Assembly: GCF_013620825.1 (NCBI RefSeq)
Contig: NZ_NJIC01000019.1
Location: forward strand, 1-64,000
Reading direction: 5' to 3'
From: Rhodanobacter sp. PCA2
GTDB lineage: Bacteria; Pseudomonadota; Gammaproteobacteria; Xanthomonadales; Rhodanobacteraceae
DNA length: 64,000 bases
Made by a program: the position numbers and the translations under genes. The notes below the pieces were generated by a model. It saw only the letters and a program-made list of their open reading frames with translations. It made no database searches and had not been told where the DNA came from. This document shows, piece after piece, positions 51,294 to 59,277 of the stretch. Every line of letters starts with the position of its first letter. The first letter of the stretch is position 1.

Positions 51294-52277
51294 ATGACCC
51301 CGCTGGCCGACCGCTACGGTCGCCGCTTTCCGTACGTGCGGCTGTCCATCATTCCCGCGTGCAATTTCCGTTGCAGCTACTGCCTGCCGAATGGTTACCA
51401 GGCCGAGCCCGGCGTGGCGGGGCCGTTGTCGCTGGCCGAGATCGCGCGCCTGTTGCGCGGCTTCGCCGAACTGGGCATGCACAAGCTGCGCATCACCGGC
51501 GGCGAGCCCAGCGTGCGCCGCGACCTCACCGAAGTGCTGCGCACCGCCGCCGCGGTGCCGGGCGTGACCAAGGTGGCGATGACCACCAACGGCAGCCTGC
51601 TGACGCGCCGGCTGGGCGAGTGGATGGACGCCGGGCTCAACGCCATCAACGTCAGCATCGACAGCCTCGACGCCGCCACGTTCGCGCGCATCACCGGCCA
51701 CGACCGGCTGGACGACATCCTGCACGGCGTGGACATGGCGCTCGCCGCCGGCATGCCCGCGGTGAAGCTCAATGCGGTGCTGCTGCGCGACGTCAACGAC
51801 CACGAGCTGCCGCGCTGGCTCGACTACCTGCGCGACCACGCGGTGGGGCTGCGCTTCATCGAGCTGATGCAGACCGGCGACAACCTGGCGTTCTTCCGCG
51901 ACCACCACGTGCGCGCCGAGCTGCTGGAAACCGGACTGCGGGAAGCGGGCTGGCAGGCGCTGCCGCGTGCCGCCGATGCCGGCCCCGCGCGCGAATACCG
52001 CCACCCGGACTACGCCGGCCGCATCGGCATCATCGCGCCGTATTCCAGGGATTTCTGCGCCGGCTGCAACCGCCTGCGCGTCACCGCCACCGGTGATCTC
52101 AGGCTGTGCCTGTTCGGCGAATTCGGCATCCCGCTGCGCCACTTCCTGCAGCGCGACGACCAGCTCGACGAGCTGGTGCGCGCCATCGGCGGCCAGATCG
52201 GCCGCAAGGAGCAGGGGCATTTCCTGCACCAGGGCCGCACCGGCATCACGCCCCATCTCGCATCCACCGGAGGTTGA
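51294..52277 (+). CDS. moaA: GTP 3',8-cyclase (molybdenum cofactor step 1)
   Basis: MoaA is a radical-SAM enzyme that rearranges GTP on the way to cyclic pyranopterin monophosphate. The 327 residues include the SAM cluster cysteines Cys23, Cys27 and Cys30 (CNFRCSYC), the GGEPSVRRD motif, the second cluster site CAGCNRLRVTATGDLRLC, and the functionally important C-terminal Gly-Gly. AAGGAG lies 7 bases upstream of the ATG. It opens a ten-gene molybdenum operon, three bases before the moaC-moaB fusion. Confidence 0.96.
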   Translation: MTPLADRYGRRFPYVRLSIIPACNFRCSYCLPNGYQAEPGVAGPLSLAEIARLLRGFAELGMHKLRITGGEPSVRRDLTEVLRTAAAVPGVTKVAMTTNGSLLTRRLGEWMDAGLNAINVSIDSLDAATFARITGHDRLDDILHGVDMALAAGMPAVKLNAVLLRDVNDHELPRWLDYLRDHAVGLRFIELMQTGDNLAFFRDHHVRAELLETGLREAGWQALPRAADAGPAREYRHPDYAGRIGIIAPYSRDFCAGCNRLRVTATGDLRLCLFGEFGIPLRHFLQRDDQLDELVRAIGGQIGRKEQGHFLHQGRTGITPHLASTGG

Positions 52278-52280
52278 TCC

Positions 52281-53294
52281 ATGCCCCAGCGCGAGACGCG
52301 CACCCAGCCATCCGCCAGCGCCTTCCACATGGCCGACGTGCGCCGCAAGCGGGTCACCGCGCGCCGCGCGGTGGCCGTGGGCGAGCTGCATGCCGGCAGC
52401 GCCTTCGACGACATCGTGGCGCAGCGGCTGCCCAAGGGCGACGCGATCGCGATGGCCGAGATCGCCGGCCTGCAGGGGGCGAAGAACGCCTCGCAGCTGA
52501 TGCCGCTGTGCCATCCGCTGCCGCTGGAATACCTGGAGCTGCGCTGCGAGCCGGTGGCCGAGCGGCAGGCGATCCGCGTGTACTGCGAGGTCGCCACGCA
52601 TGCGCGCACCGGCGTGGAGATGGAGGCGCTGGCCGGCGTCAGCGCGGCCCTGCTCACGCTCTACGACCTCACCAAGCCGGTGCAGCCCGCGCTCGCCATC
52701 GGCGGCGTGCGGCTGCTGTTCAAGGAAGGCGGCAAGAAGGGCTTGTGGTTCCATCCCGACGGCATGACCGAGGCCGAACGCGCGCACTACCGCCCGCAGG
52801 CCGCGCCGCGGCTGGAAGGCGTGGCCGCCGCCGTGGTCACGCTCAGCGACCGTGCCCATCGCGGCGAGTACGAGGATCGCTCCGGCCCCTTGCTGGTGGA
52901 ACGCCTGCGTGCGCTGGGCGCGGACCTCGGCCCCGCCGAAGTGCGCGCCGACGAAGCCGCGCCGCTGGCCGCGCGCCTGCACGAGCTGGCCGCGGCCGGC
53001 GTGCGCCTGGTGCTGTGCACCGGCGGCACCGGGCTGGGCCCGCGCGACGTGACGCCGGAGGCGCTGGCGCAGGTGGCCGATCGCCGCGTGCCCGGCCTCG
53101 CGGAGATGTTCCGCAGCGAAAGCAGCCAGCACACGCCGCTGGCATGGCTCAGCCGGGCCGAGGCGGTGCTGGTGGGCGGCATGCTGGTGATCGCGTTGCC
53201 CGGCAGCGCGAAGGCGGTGGCGCAAGGCATGGACATCCTTGCGCCCATCCTCGCGCATGCGCTGGCCATGGTCGCGGGCGAGGGCCACCCATGA
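52281..53294 (+). CDS. MoaC-MoaB fusion protein (cyclic pyranopterin synthase / molybdopterin adenylyltransferase-type)
   Basis: A 337-residue fusion. Residues 1-160 are MoaC, which completes cyclic pyranopterin formation (QLMPLCHPLPLEYLEL, YDLTKPVQPA, LLFKEGGKKG). Residues about 175-337 are MoaB/MogA-like, which adenylylates molybdopterin (VVTLSDRAHRGEYEDRSGP, CTGGTGLGPRDVTPE). Fusion keeps both steps in one chain; such fusions are known in some bacteria. The stop overlaps the moeA start by 4 bases. Confidence 0.93.
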   Translation: MPQRETRTQPSASAFHMADVRRKRVTARRAVAVGELHAGSAFDDIVAQRLPKGDAIAMAEIAGLQGAKNASQLMPLCHPLPLEYLELRCEPVAERQAIRVYCEVATHARTGVEMEALAGVSAALLTLYDLTKPVQPALAIGGVRLLFKEGGKKGLWFHPDGMTEAERAHYRPQAAPRLEGVAAAVVTLSDRAHRGEYEDRSGPLLVERLRALGADLGPAEVRADEAAPLAARLHELAAAGVRLVLCTGGTGLGPRDVTPEALAQVADRRVPGLAEMFRSESSQHTPLAWLSRAEAVLVGGMLVIALPGSAKAVAQGMDILAPILAHALAMVAGEGHP

Positions 53295-54544
53295 GCCACG
53301 CCTTGCTCGATCCCGCCGAGGCACTGCAGCTGATCCTCGCCGAATGCACGCCGTTGCCCGCGCATGAGGTCCGCGCAGCCGAGGCAATGGGCCGCGTGCT
53401 CGCCGCGCCGGTGCACGCACCCGGCGCATTGCCGCCGTTCGACAACTCGGCGATGGACGGCTACGCCCTCGGCGGTGGCGCCGAGGCGCTGGCGAAGGGC
53501 AGCGAGTGGCCCATCGAGGGCGAACAGGCCGCGGGCGACGGCACCGCGCAGGCGCGCCACGGCGCGTGGGAAATCATGACCGGCGCACGCCTGCCCGATG
53601 GGCTCGATCGCGTGATTCCGGTCGAGCAGATCGAACGGCTGGAAGCGCCGGCGCGCGTGCGCCTGCTGGCCGACGTGGCCGCCGGAGAGAACGTGCGCAC
53701 CGCCGGCTCCGACGTGCCGGCGGGCGAAGCCGTATTCGCCGCAGGCACCGTGCTGGCGCCGCAGCACCTGATGCTGCTGGCCGCGCTGGGCGTGGACGGC
53801 GTGACGGTGACCGAACGCCCGCGTGTGGCCGTGCTGTGCACCGGCCGCGAACTGGTGGACGATCCGGCCGTGCCGCTGGCGTCCGGGCAGATCCGCAATT
53901 CCAACGGTCCCTTCCTTGCCGCGCGCCTGCCGCGCGCCGGTGCCGAGCTGGCGCATATCGAAACGGTGGGCGACGAGGTGGATGCCTTCGTGGCCGCCTT
54001 CGAACGCGCCCGCACAGCCGGGGCGCGCGTGGTGATCTCCACCGGCGCGGTGTCGATGGGCCGCTACGATTTCGTGCCCGAAGCACTGCAGCGGCTGGGC
54101 GCGGAAACGATCTTCCACAAGGTGGCGATCCGTCCCGGCAAGCCGCTGCTGTTCGCGCGGCTGCCCGACGGCACGCTGTTCTTCGGCCTGCCTGGCAATC
54201 CGGTGGCGGTGGCGACCGGGCTGCGTTTCTTCGTGGAGCCCGCGCTGCGCGCCATGCTGGGCCTGCCGCCCGAAACGCCGTGGCGCGTGCCGCTGGCCGC
54301 CGACTACGCGAAGAAGCCGCGCCTGCGCTTCCACCTCAAGGCCCGCGTGACGCTGGATGCGCAGGGTCGCCTGGTGGCGCGCGTGCTGGCGGGGCAGGAG
54401 TCCTACCGCATCGGTCCGCTGGCCGATGCGAACGCCTGGGTGGTGGTGCCCGTGGAGGCGCAGGCGCTGCCGGCGGGAACGCTGGTGGACGTCTGCGGCC
54501 CCGGCCATCTGGAAAGCCCGGCCATCGAAGGGAGCGCGGCATGA
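53291..54544 (+). CDS. moeA: molybdopterin molybdenumtransferase
   Basis: MoeA inserts molybdate into adenylylated molybdopterin. The 417 residues show PPFDNSAMDGYAL, GEIMTGA-like EIMTGARLPDG, the third-domain STGAVSMGRYDFV and GLPGNPVAVATG, and the C-terminal beta domain. It overlaps moaC-moaB upstream and moaD downstream by 4 bases each. Confidence 0.95.
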   Translation: MSHALLDPAEALQLILAECTPLPAHEVRAAEAMGRVLAAPVHAPGALPPFDNSAMDGYALGGGAEALAKGSEWPIEGEQAAGDGTAQARHGAWEIMTGARLPDGLDRVIPVEQIERLEAPARVRLLADVAAGENVRTAGSDVPAGEAVFAAGTVLAPQHLMLLAALGVDGVTVTERPRVAVLCTGRELVDDPAVPLASGQIRNSNGPFLAARLPRAGAELAHIETVGDEVDAFVAAFERARTAGARVVISTGAVSMGRYDFVPEALQRLGAETIFHKVAIRPGKPLLFARLPDGTLFFGLPGNPVAVATGLRFFVEPALRAMLGLPPETPWRVPLAADYAKKPRLRFHLKARVTLDAQGRLVARVLAGQESYRIGPLADANAWVVVPVEAQALPAGTLVDVCGPGHLESPAIEGSAA

Positions 54545-54801
54545 AGATCCGGATCGCGCTGTACGGTGCGCTGCGCGAGGCCGACGCCGGCGGCCACGTG
54601 GAACTGGAGGTGCCGCCCGGCAGCAGCATCGCCGAGCTGCGCGAACTGCTGGCGGCGTACCTGGCCGTGCACGCGCCGGCGATTCCCGCGGGTCTCGTGC
54701 GGCGCAGCGCGTTTGCCAGCGCGGAGGAAATCCTGCACAACCATCGCGCGGTGCCCGAAGGCATCGAGCTGGCCGTGCTGCCGCCGGTGAGCGGAGGCTG
54801 A
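54541..54801 (+). CDS. moaD: molybdopterin synthase small (sulfur carrier) subunit
   Basis: MoaD is the ubiquitin-like sulfur carrier of molybdopterin synthase. The 86-residue protein ends in Gly-Gly (PPVSGG), the thiocarboxylated terminus, and keeps the beta-grasp start KIRIALYGALRE. Overlaps moeA by 4 bases; moaE begins 2 bases after its stop. Confidence 0.93.
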   Translation: MKIRIALYGALREADAGGHVELEVPPGSSIAELRELLAAYLAVHAPAIPAGLVRRSAFASAEEILHNHRAVPEGIELAVLPPVSGG

Positions 54802-54802
54802 G

Positions 54803-55300
54803 ATGGACGGATTGCACGTCGCCGTGGTGGAACGCCGCGTGGCCACGCTGGACGTGGCTGCGGCGCTGGATTTCGTGGGCGATCCGCGCTTCGGCGGCAT
54901 CGCCAGCTTCATCGGCCGGGTGCGCGACCACAACGTGGGCCGCGCCGTCACCGGCATCAGCTACGACCTGTTCGAACCGCTGGCGCTGCGCGTGTTCCGC
55001 GCCATCGGCGAGCGTGCGCAGGCCGAGGTGGGCGCGCCGCTGAAGCTGTGGATCGCGCATGCGAAGGGCAGGCTGGCCATCGGCGACCTCGCCGTGGTGA
55101 TCGCCGCCGGCACGCCGCATCGCGACGAAGCCTTCCGCGCCTGCCGCCTGGCCATCGAGGCGGTGAAGCACGAGGCGCCGATCTGGAAGCAGGAGCATTA
55201 CGTGGACGGCGACAGTGCCTGGAGCGAAGGCTGTTCGCTGTGCGAGGAGCAGCGCGAGGCCGAACGGCACGAGCACGCCGGCCATGCCCACGGCCACTGA
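54803..55300 (+). CDS. moaE: molybdopterin synthase catalytic subunit
   Basis: MoaE joins sulfur from MoaD to precursor Z to form molybdopterin. The 165 residues contain VRDHNVGRAVTGISYD and the catalytic lysines in VKHEAPIWKQE. A histidine-rich tail (HEHAGHAHGH) extends past the usual C-terminus; it could bind metal, but is not needed for the known reaction. The last 17 bases overlap the mobA start. Confidence 0.93.
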   Translation: MDGLHVAVVERRVATLDVAAALDFVGDPRFGGIASFIGRVRDHNVGRAVTGISYDLFEPLALRVFRAIGERAQAEVGAPLKLWIAHAKGRLAIGDLAVVIAAGTPHRDEAFRACRLAIEAVKHEAPIWKQEHYVDGDSAWSEGCSLCEEQREAERHEHAGHAHGH

Positions 55301-55856
55301 GCGCCTGCCGTGCATAGGCCTGGTGCTGGCCGGCGGCCGCTCCACGCGCATGGGGCGCGACAAGGCCATGCTGGACTGGCGCGGCCAACCGCTGATCGAG
55401 CGCCAGCTCGACGTGTTGCGCGCGTCCGGCGTGGATGGGTTGCGGGTGAGCGGCGATCGTCCCGGTTACCAGTGCGTCGCCGATGCGCAGCCCGGTCTCG
55501 GTCCACTTGGCGGCCTGGCAGGCATCGCGGAAACGCAGGCGGGCGATGCCGATCTGCTGGTGATTCCGGTGGACATGCCGCTGCTGGGCGCCGCGCTGCT
55601 GCGACGGTTGCGCACGGAACAGGCGCAGGCGCGCGGCTTGCGTTGTGCGGATCACGTGTTGCCGATGCGCCTTCGCCTCGATGCGGAAAGCCGTGCACGG
55701 ATCGCCGGCTTGCTGCAGGAGCCTGAGCCGCGCCAGCGTTCGTTGCGCGCATTGCAACAGGCGATGGGTTTCGCGGAGATCGCGCTTGCCCCCGACGAAC
55801 ACGCGCAACTGGCCGACTGCAATACCGAGGCAAGCTGGAACGAGGTGAACCGATGA
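55284..55856 (+). CDS. mobA: molybdenum cofactor guanylyltransferase
   Basis: MobA attaches GMP to the cofactor to give the bis-MGD form used by nitrate reductases. The 190-residue protein begins with the nucleotidyltransferase signature GLVLAGGRSTRMGRDKAML and has the metal-binding VIPVDMPLLG. The ATG at 55284 lies within moaE (17-base overlap); it was chosen because it gives the family N-terminus. Stop overlaps the next gene by 4 bases. Confidence 0.92.
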   Translation: MPTATERLPCIGLVLAGGRSTRMGRDKAMLDWRGQPLIERQLDVLRASGVDGLRVSGDRPGYQCVADAQPGLGPLGGLAGIAETQAGDADLLVIPVDMPLLGAALLRRLRTEQAQARGLRCADHVLPMRLRLDAESRARIAGLLQEPEPRQRSLRALQQAMGFAEIALAPDEHAQLADCNTEASWNEVNR

Positions 55857-56203
55857 GAGTGCAACTGCAGGAACAGTCGTTGCGCCTGCGCATCGACGAA
55901 GCGGAGCTGGCGGCCTTGCTGGCCGGCGGCACGGTGGAAAACACCACCCGCTGGCCCGATGGCCGCGACGAGCGCCAGCAACTGGCGCTGGCCGCGCAGC
56001 ATGGCTGGGAGCGCAGCGGCGATGGCTGGCGCATCAACTTGGCGGATGCGGCGGTGCGCGAACTCGCCGCGCGCCTGCCCAGCCGCGACGGCCTGTCGTT
56101 CGAGCTGGCGGCGCCGGGTGGCGGCGCGCTGCAGATACTTTTCGACGTGGACGTGCGCGACAGCGTGCGCCAGCGCCACATGGACAAGGAGCACAGGGCA
56201 TGA
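55853..56203 (+). CDS. small protein of unknown function in the molybdenum operon
   Basis: I do not firmly recognise this 116-residue protein. It starts RVQLQEQSLRLRIDEAELAALLAGGTVE, a soluble alpha/beta pattern seen in small proteins of molybdenum operons (possibly DUF7009-like), and has no signal peptide, membrane helix or cysteine. It is overlapped by 4 bases at both ends with mobA and the binding-protein gene, so a role in Mo uptake or cofactor handling is likely but unproven. Confidence 0.8.
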   Translation: MRVQLQEQSLRLRIDEAELAALLAGGTVENTTRWPDGRDERQQLALAAQHGWERSGDGWRINLADAAVRELAARLPSRDGLSFELAAPGGGALQILFDVDVRDSVRQRHMDKEHRA

Positions 56204-57111
56204 AACGTTCCGCACGCTTCGCACGCTGGTTGGCGCCGCTGCTCATGGCGTTCGGCCTGGCCGCGCTGGCCGCCGACACGCCGGTGCTGCGCGTCGCCTA
56301 TGCCGGCTCGATGGGCGTGGTGATGGACCACGACCTCGGTCCCGCGGTGGCGTCCGCGCAGCACGCCAGCTACCAGGGCATCGGCCAGGGCTCGTACGCG
56401 CTGGCACGGCTGCTGGTCGGCAAGCAACTGCAGGCCGACGTGTTCGTGGCGATCACGCCCGGCCCGATCGAGGTGGTGCAGCAGGCCGGCCTGGTGGAGC
56501 ACGCGGAGCCGGTGGCCAGCACGCGCATGGTGGTGGTCTACAGCCCGCGCAGCCGCTACGCCGCCGATTTCGCCGCTGCCGCGAAGGGCAGGAAATCCTG
56601 GTACGAGGTATTGCGCGAACCCGGCCTGCGCTTCGGCCGCACCGATCCCGCGGTGGACCCGCAGGGCGCCAACGCGCTGCTCACGCTGCAGCTGGCGTCG
56701 CGCTACTACCACCAGCCCGACCTGCTGCAGCAGGTCGCCGGCGACTCCCAGAACCCGCAGCAGATCTTCGCCGAGACCTCGCTGATGTCGCGGCTGGAGG
56801 CGGGCCAGATCGACGCCACCATCGGCTACGCCAGCGCGGCGTTCTCGCACCATCTTCCCGTGGTCGACCTGCCTGCCGAGATCGACCTCGCGCAGCCGGC
56901 GATGCAGTCGTCGTGGTATGCGCAGGCCGGCTTCACCCTGGCGAACGGCAAGAAGATCGATGCGCAACCGCTGGTGTTCTACGCCGCGGTGCCGAACGAT
57001 GCGAAGCAGCCCGCGCTGGGCCGCGCGTTCGTGGAGTTCATGCGCGGCGCGCAGGGCCAGGCGATGCTGCGCGAGCGCGGCTACGACCCGCCGCACGGGG
57101 ACGCGCTGTGA
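56200..57111 (+). CDS. molybdate/tungstate ABC transporter substrate-binding protein
   Basis: A 303-residue periplasmic binding protein with a signal peptide (to AALAA near 25). VLRVAYAGSMGVVMDHDLGP and the QADVFVAITPGPIEVV, GRTDPAVDPQGANALL, TIGYASAAFSHHLP segments match the ModA/WtpA class. Tungstate selectivity cannot be excluded. It overlaps the hypothetical gene before it and the permease after it, so the uptake system is co-expressed with cofactor synthesis. Confidence 0.88.
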   Translation: MKRSARFARWLAPLLMAFGLAALAADTPVLRVAYAGSMGVVMDHDLGPAVASAQHASYQGIGQGSYALARLLVGKQLQADVFVAITPGPIEVVQQAGLVEHAEPVASTRMVVVYSPRSRYAADFAAAAKGRKSWYEVLREPGLRFGRTDPAVDPQGANALLTLQLASRYYHQPDLLQQVAGDSQNPQQIFAETSLMSRLEAGQIDATIGYASAAFSHHLPVVDLPAEIDLAQPAMQSSWYAQAGFTLANGKKIDAQPLVFYAAVPNDAKQPALGRAFVEFMRGAQGQAMLRERGYDPPHGDAL

Positions 57112-57875
57112 TCGATGCGCTGCGGCCGCGGCTGACCACGTTCGCCGCGGTGCTGGCCTTGCTGTTGCTGGCCGCGCCGTTCGCCGGCCTGGTGGTCGCC
57201 ACCGACTGGCGCCACCTCGGCTTCGCCCACGGCGACGCCGGCGCGGTGGCGGTGTCGCTGGGCCTCAGCCTGGTCGCCCTGCTGCTGATCGCGTTGCTGG
57301 GCACGCCGCTGGCGTGGTGGCTGGCGCGCCATCGCGTGCGCGGGCAGTGGCTGATCGACGCGCTGCTGCTGCTGGCCCTGCTCACGCCGCCGCTGGCGAT
57401 GGGCCTGCTGCTGGCCACGATGTACGGCCCCTACGGGCCGGCCGGGCAGGTGCTGGAACGGGCAGGGTTGCTGCTCACCAACTCGGCGCCGGCCTTCGTG
57501 ATGGCGCAGTTCTACGCCGCCTTGCCGTACTACGTGCTCGCCGCCCGCGCCGCCTTCGAGGGCGTGCCGCGCGAGCTGGAGCAGATCGCGCTCACGCTCG
57601 GTCATTCGCCCGCGCGCAGTTTCTTCCATGTCAGCCTGCCACTGGCGCGGCTGGGACTGGCCGCGGCGGTGGCGCTGGCCTGGGTGCGCGCGCTCGGCGA
57701 GTTCGGCGTGGTGCTGATCGTGGCGTATTACCCGCAAGGCATCCCGGTGAAACTGTGGGTGAACCTGCAGGATGTCGGATTGCAGGCGGTGTATCCGCTG
57801 CTGTGGGTGTTCTTCCTCGTCGCCTTGCCCCTGCCGCTGGCGCTGGGCCTGGCCGTGCGCAGGCGGCTGGCCTGA
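57108..57875 (+). CDS. molybdate-type ABC transporter permease
   Basis: A 255-residue permease with about six helices and the EAA-like loop ELEQIALTLGHSPARSFFHV that contacts the ATPase. Start is GTG 57108 (GTGA overlap with the binding protein); the stop overlaps the ATPase start. It forms the membrane channel of the Mo/W uptake system (ModB-like). Confidence 0.9.
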   Translation: MIDALRPRLTTFAAVLALLLLAAPFAGLVVATDWRHLGFAHGDAGAVAVSLGLSLVALLLIALLGTPLAWWLARHRVRGQWLIDALLLLALLTPPLAMGLLLATMYGPYGPAGQVLERAGLLLTNSAPAFVMAQFYAALPYYVLAARAAFEGVPRELEQIALTLGHSPARSFFHVSLPLARLGLAAAVALAWVRALGEFGVVLIVAYYPQGIPVKLWVNLQDVGLQAVYPLLWVFFLVALPLPLALGLAVRRRLA

Positions 57876-58855
57876 TGCGGATCGACTACCGCATCGAACA
57901 TCCGGTGGCGCTTTCGGCCTCGTTCGAGGTGGAAGGCTTCACCGTGCTGCTGGGCGCGAGCGGCGAAGGCAAGACGCTGCTGCTGCGCGCCATCGCGGGC
58001 CTGCTGCCGGCGCACGGCGAACCCTTCGACGGCATGCCGCCGCAACAGCGAGCGGTGGGTTACCTGCCGCAGGGGCATGCGCTGTTTCCGCACTTGAACG
58101 CGTGGCAGAACGTGGCGTTCGCGCTGCGCGGCGCGCGCCGCCGCGACGAGGCGATTGAATGGCTGGAGCGGGTGGGGCTGGCAGAACTGGCGGAGCGGCG
58201 TCCCGCACAACTCTCGGGCGGCCAGCAGCAACGCGTGGCGCTGGCGCGCGCGCTGGCACGGCGCCCGCAACTGCTGCTGCTGGACGAACCCACCTCGGCG
58301 CTCGACCCCGCCACCCGCGACGACGTGCTCGCCGAACTGATCGCCGAAGTGCATGCGGCAGGCATCCCCGCGCTCGCGGTCAGCCACGATCCCGCGCTGG
58401 CCGCCGTGGCCGACCGGCTGGTGCTGATGCACGACCGGCGCATCGTGCAGACCGGCACACCCGCGCAAGTGCATGCGCAACCGGCGAGTGGTGCCGTGGC
58501 ACGACTGCTGGGTTTGCGCAACGTGTTCCGTGGACGGATCGCGGGCGCCGAGGGTGCGCAACACCTGCTGTGGCCGGAGGCGGGCGTATCGCTGCCGGTG
58601 CACACGACGCTTGCCGATGGGTCGAACGTGGATTGGCACATCGCACCGGAAGCCGTCGTGCTGCACGGCGCAGGCACCACGCTTGCCGATGCCATCGCGG
58701 TGAGCGTGGAGCTGCGGCAGACGGGCGCGCAAGGCCGGCAACTCGGTTTGCGCTGCGGACAGGCGCGGCTGTGGGCCGCGTTGCCGTCCGATGATGCGGC
58801 TGCAGCACTCCGGGTGAGCCTGCCGCCCGCGGCGATCCGCTGCTGGGCCGCCTGA
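57875..58855 (+). CDS. modC: molybdate-type ABC transporter ATP-binding protein
   Basis: A 326-residue ATPase with Walker A GASGEGKT, signature LSGGQQQRVALARAL, Walker B LLLLDEPTSALD and the switch histidine in VSHDPAL. The C-terminal part (about 205-326) resembles a TOBE-type molybdate-binding domain (GLRNVFRGRI), supporting ModC over other ATPases. It ends the Mo operon. The gene starts on the permease stop (TGATG). Confidence 0.9.
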   Translation: MRIDYRIEHPVALSASFEVEGFTVLLGASGEGKTLLLRAIAGLLPAHGEPFDGMPPQQRAVGYLPQGHALFPHLNAWQNVAFALRGARRRDEAIEWLERVGLAELAERRPAQLSGGQQQRVALARALARRPQLLLLDEPTSALDPATRDDVLAELIAEVHAAGIPALAVSHDPALAAVADRLVLMHDRRIVQTGTPAQVHAQPASGAVARLLGLRNVFRGRIAGAEGAQHLLWPEAGVSLPVHTTLADGSNVDWHIAPEAVVLHGAGTTLADAIAVSVELRQTGAQGRQLGLRCGQARLWAALPSDDAAAALRVSLPPAAIRCWAA

Positions 58856-59277
58856 AACCCTGATCGCGTCGGCCGGAAACGGTCGGCCTCCGCGGAGCAC
58901 GAGGGATATCCATTCACATCGGTAGAGGCGACCGGATCGCAGGCGGCGATCCGCCGTTGCCGGGCGGCGTATTGCCTCGCACGAATGGTTTTCACGGCAT
59001 CCATGCTGCGCTGGCGTTGATGACGTTCTGCATCGAGCACGAGCTGGCGTGCGTCCGGCATTGCCGCACCGCAATAGTGCAAGCGGGATGACATCGCGCA
59101 TCCATTGGTGCATTCACCAGTCCTTTTTTCCAGCGATTTCACGTCGCGCCGCACTTCTTCGCGGCGCGGCATCGTGGCACGCATGATGCAAGGCAACACG
59201 AAAAGGCCATCTGAATGGTCGGGGCCGTCCAGCGGCCGGCAGGGAGCGATTCGTCATCTTCGCGTGGGAGGTGGTGC
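58856..59277. other. long gap before narK with leader-like hairpins
   Basis: This 422-base gap is the promoter and leader of the narK-nirBD operon. It holds several GC-rich hairpins (for example GGCCG/CGGCC at 58871-58888 and CCGCC/GGCGG at 58951-58967) and the terminator-like element at 59104-59129. No FNR/Dnr box with both halves was found. I see no small gene. Confidence 0.55.
59104..59129 (+). terminator. intrinsic terminator/attenuator in the narK leader
   Basis: ATTGGTG-CATT-CACCAGT forms a 7-bp stem (one G-U) with a 4-base loop, followed by CCTTTTTT. It is in the sense direction of narK, 149 bases before its start. It is either the end of the molybdenum operon or, more interestingly, an attenuator for the nitrate operon. 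Confidence 0.55.

Noticed and set aside
46944-53429. A 2161-codon open frame on the minus strand
   Set aside because: It runs antisense to six recognised genes and the translation is a low-complexity Arg/Ala/Gly-rich sequence. Very GC-rich DNA leaves long antisense frames open without coding.
58856-59277. Searched for an FNR/Dnr box before narK
   Set aside because: Only isolated half-sites such as TTGATGACG were found, without the second half at the right distance.
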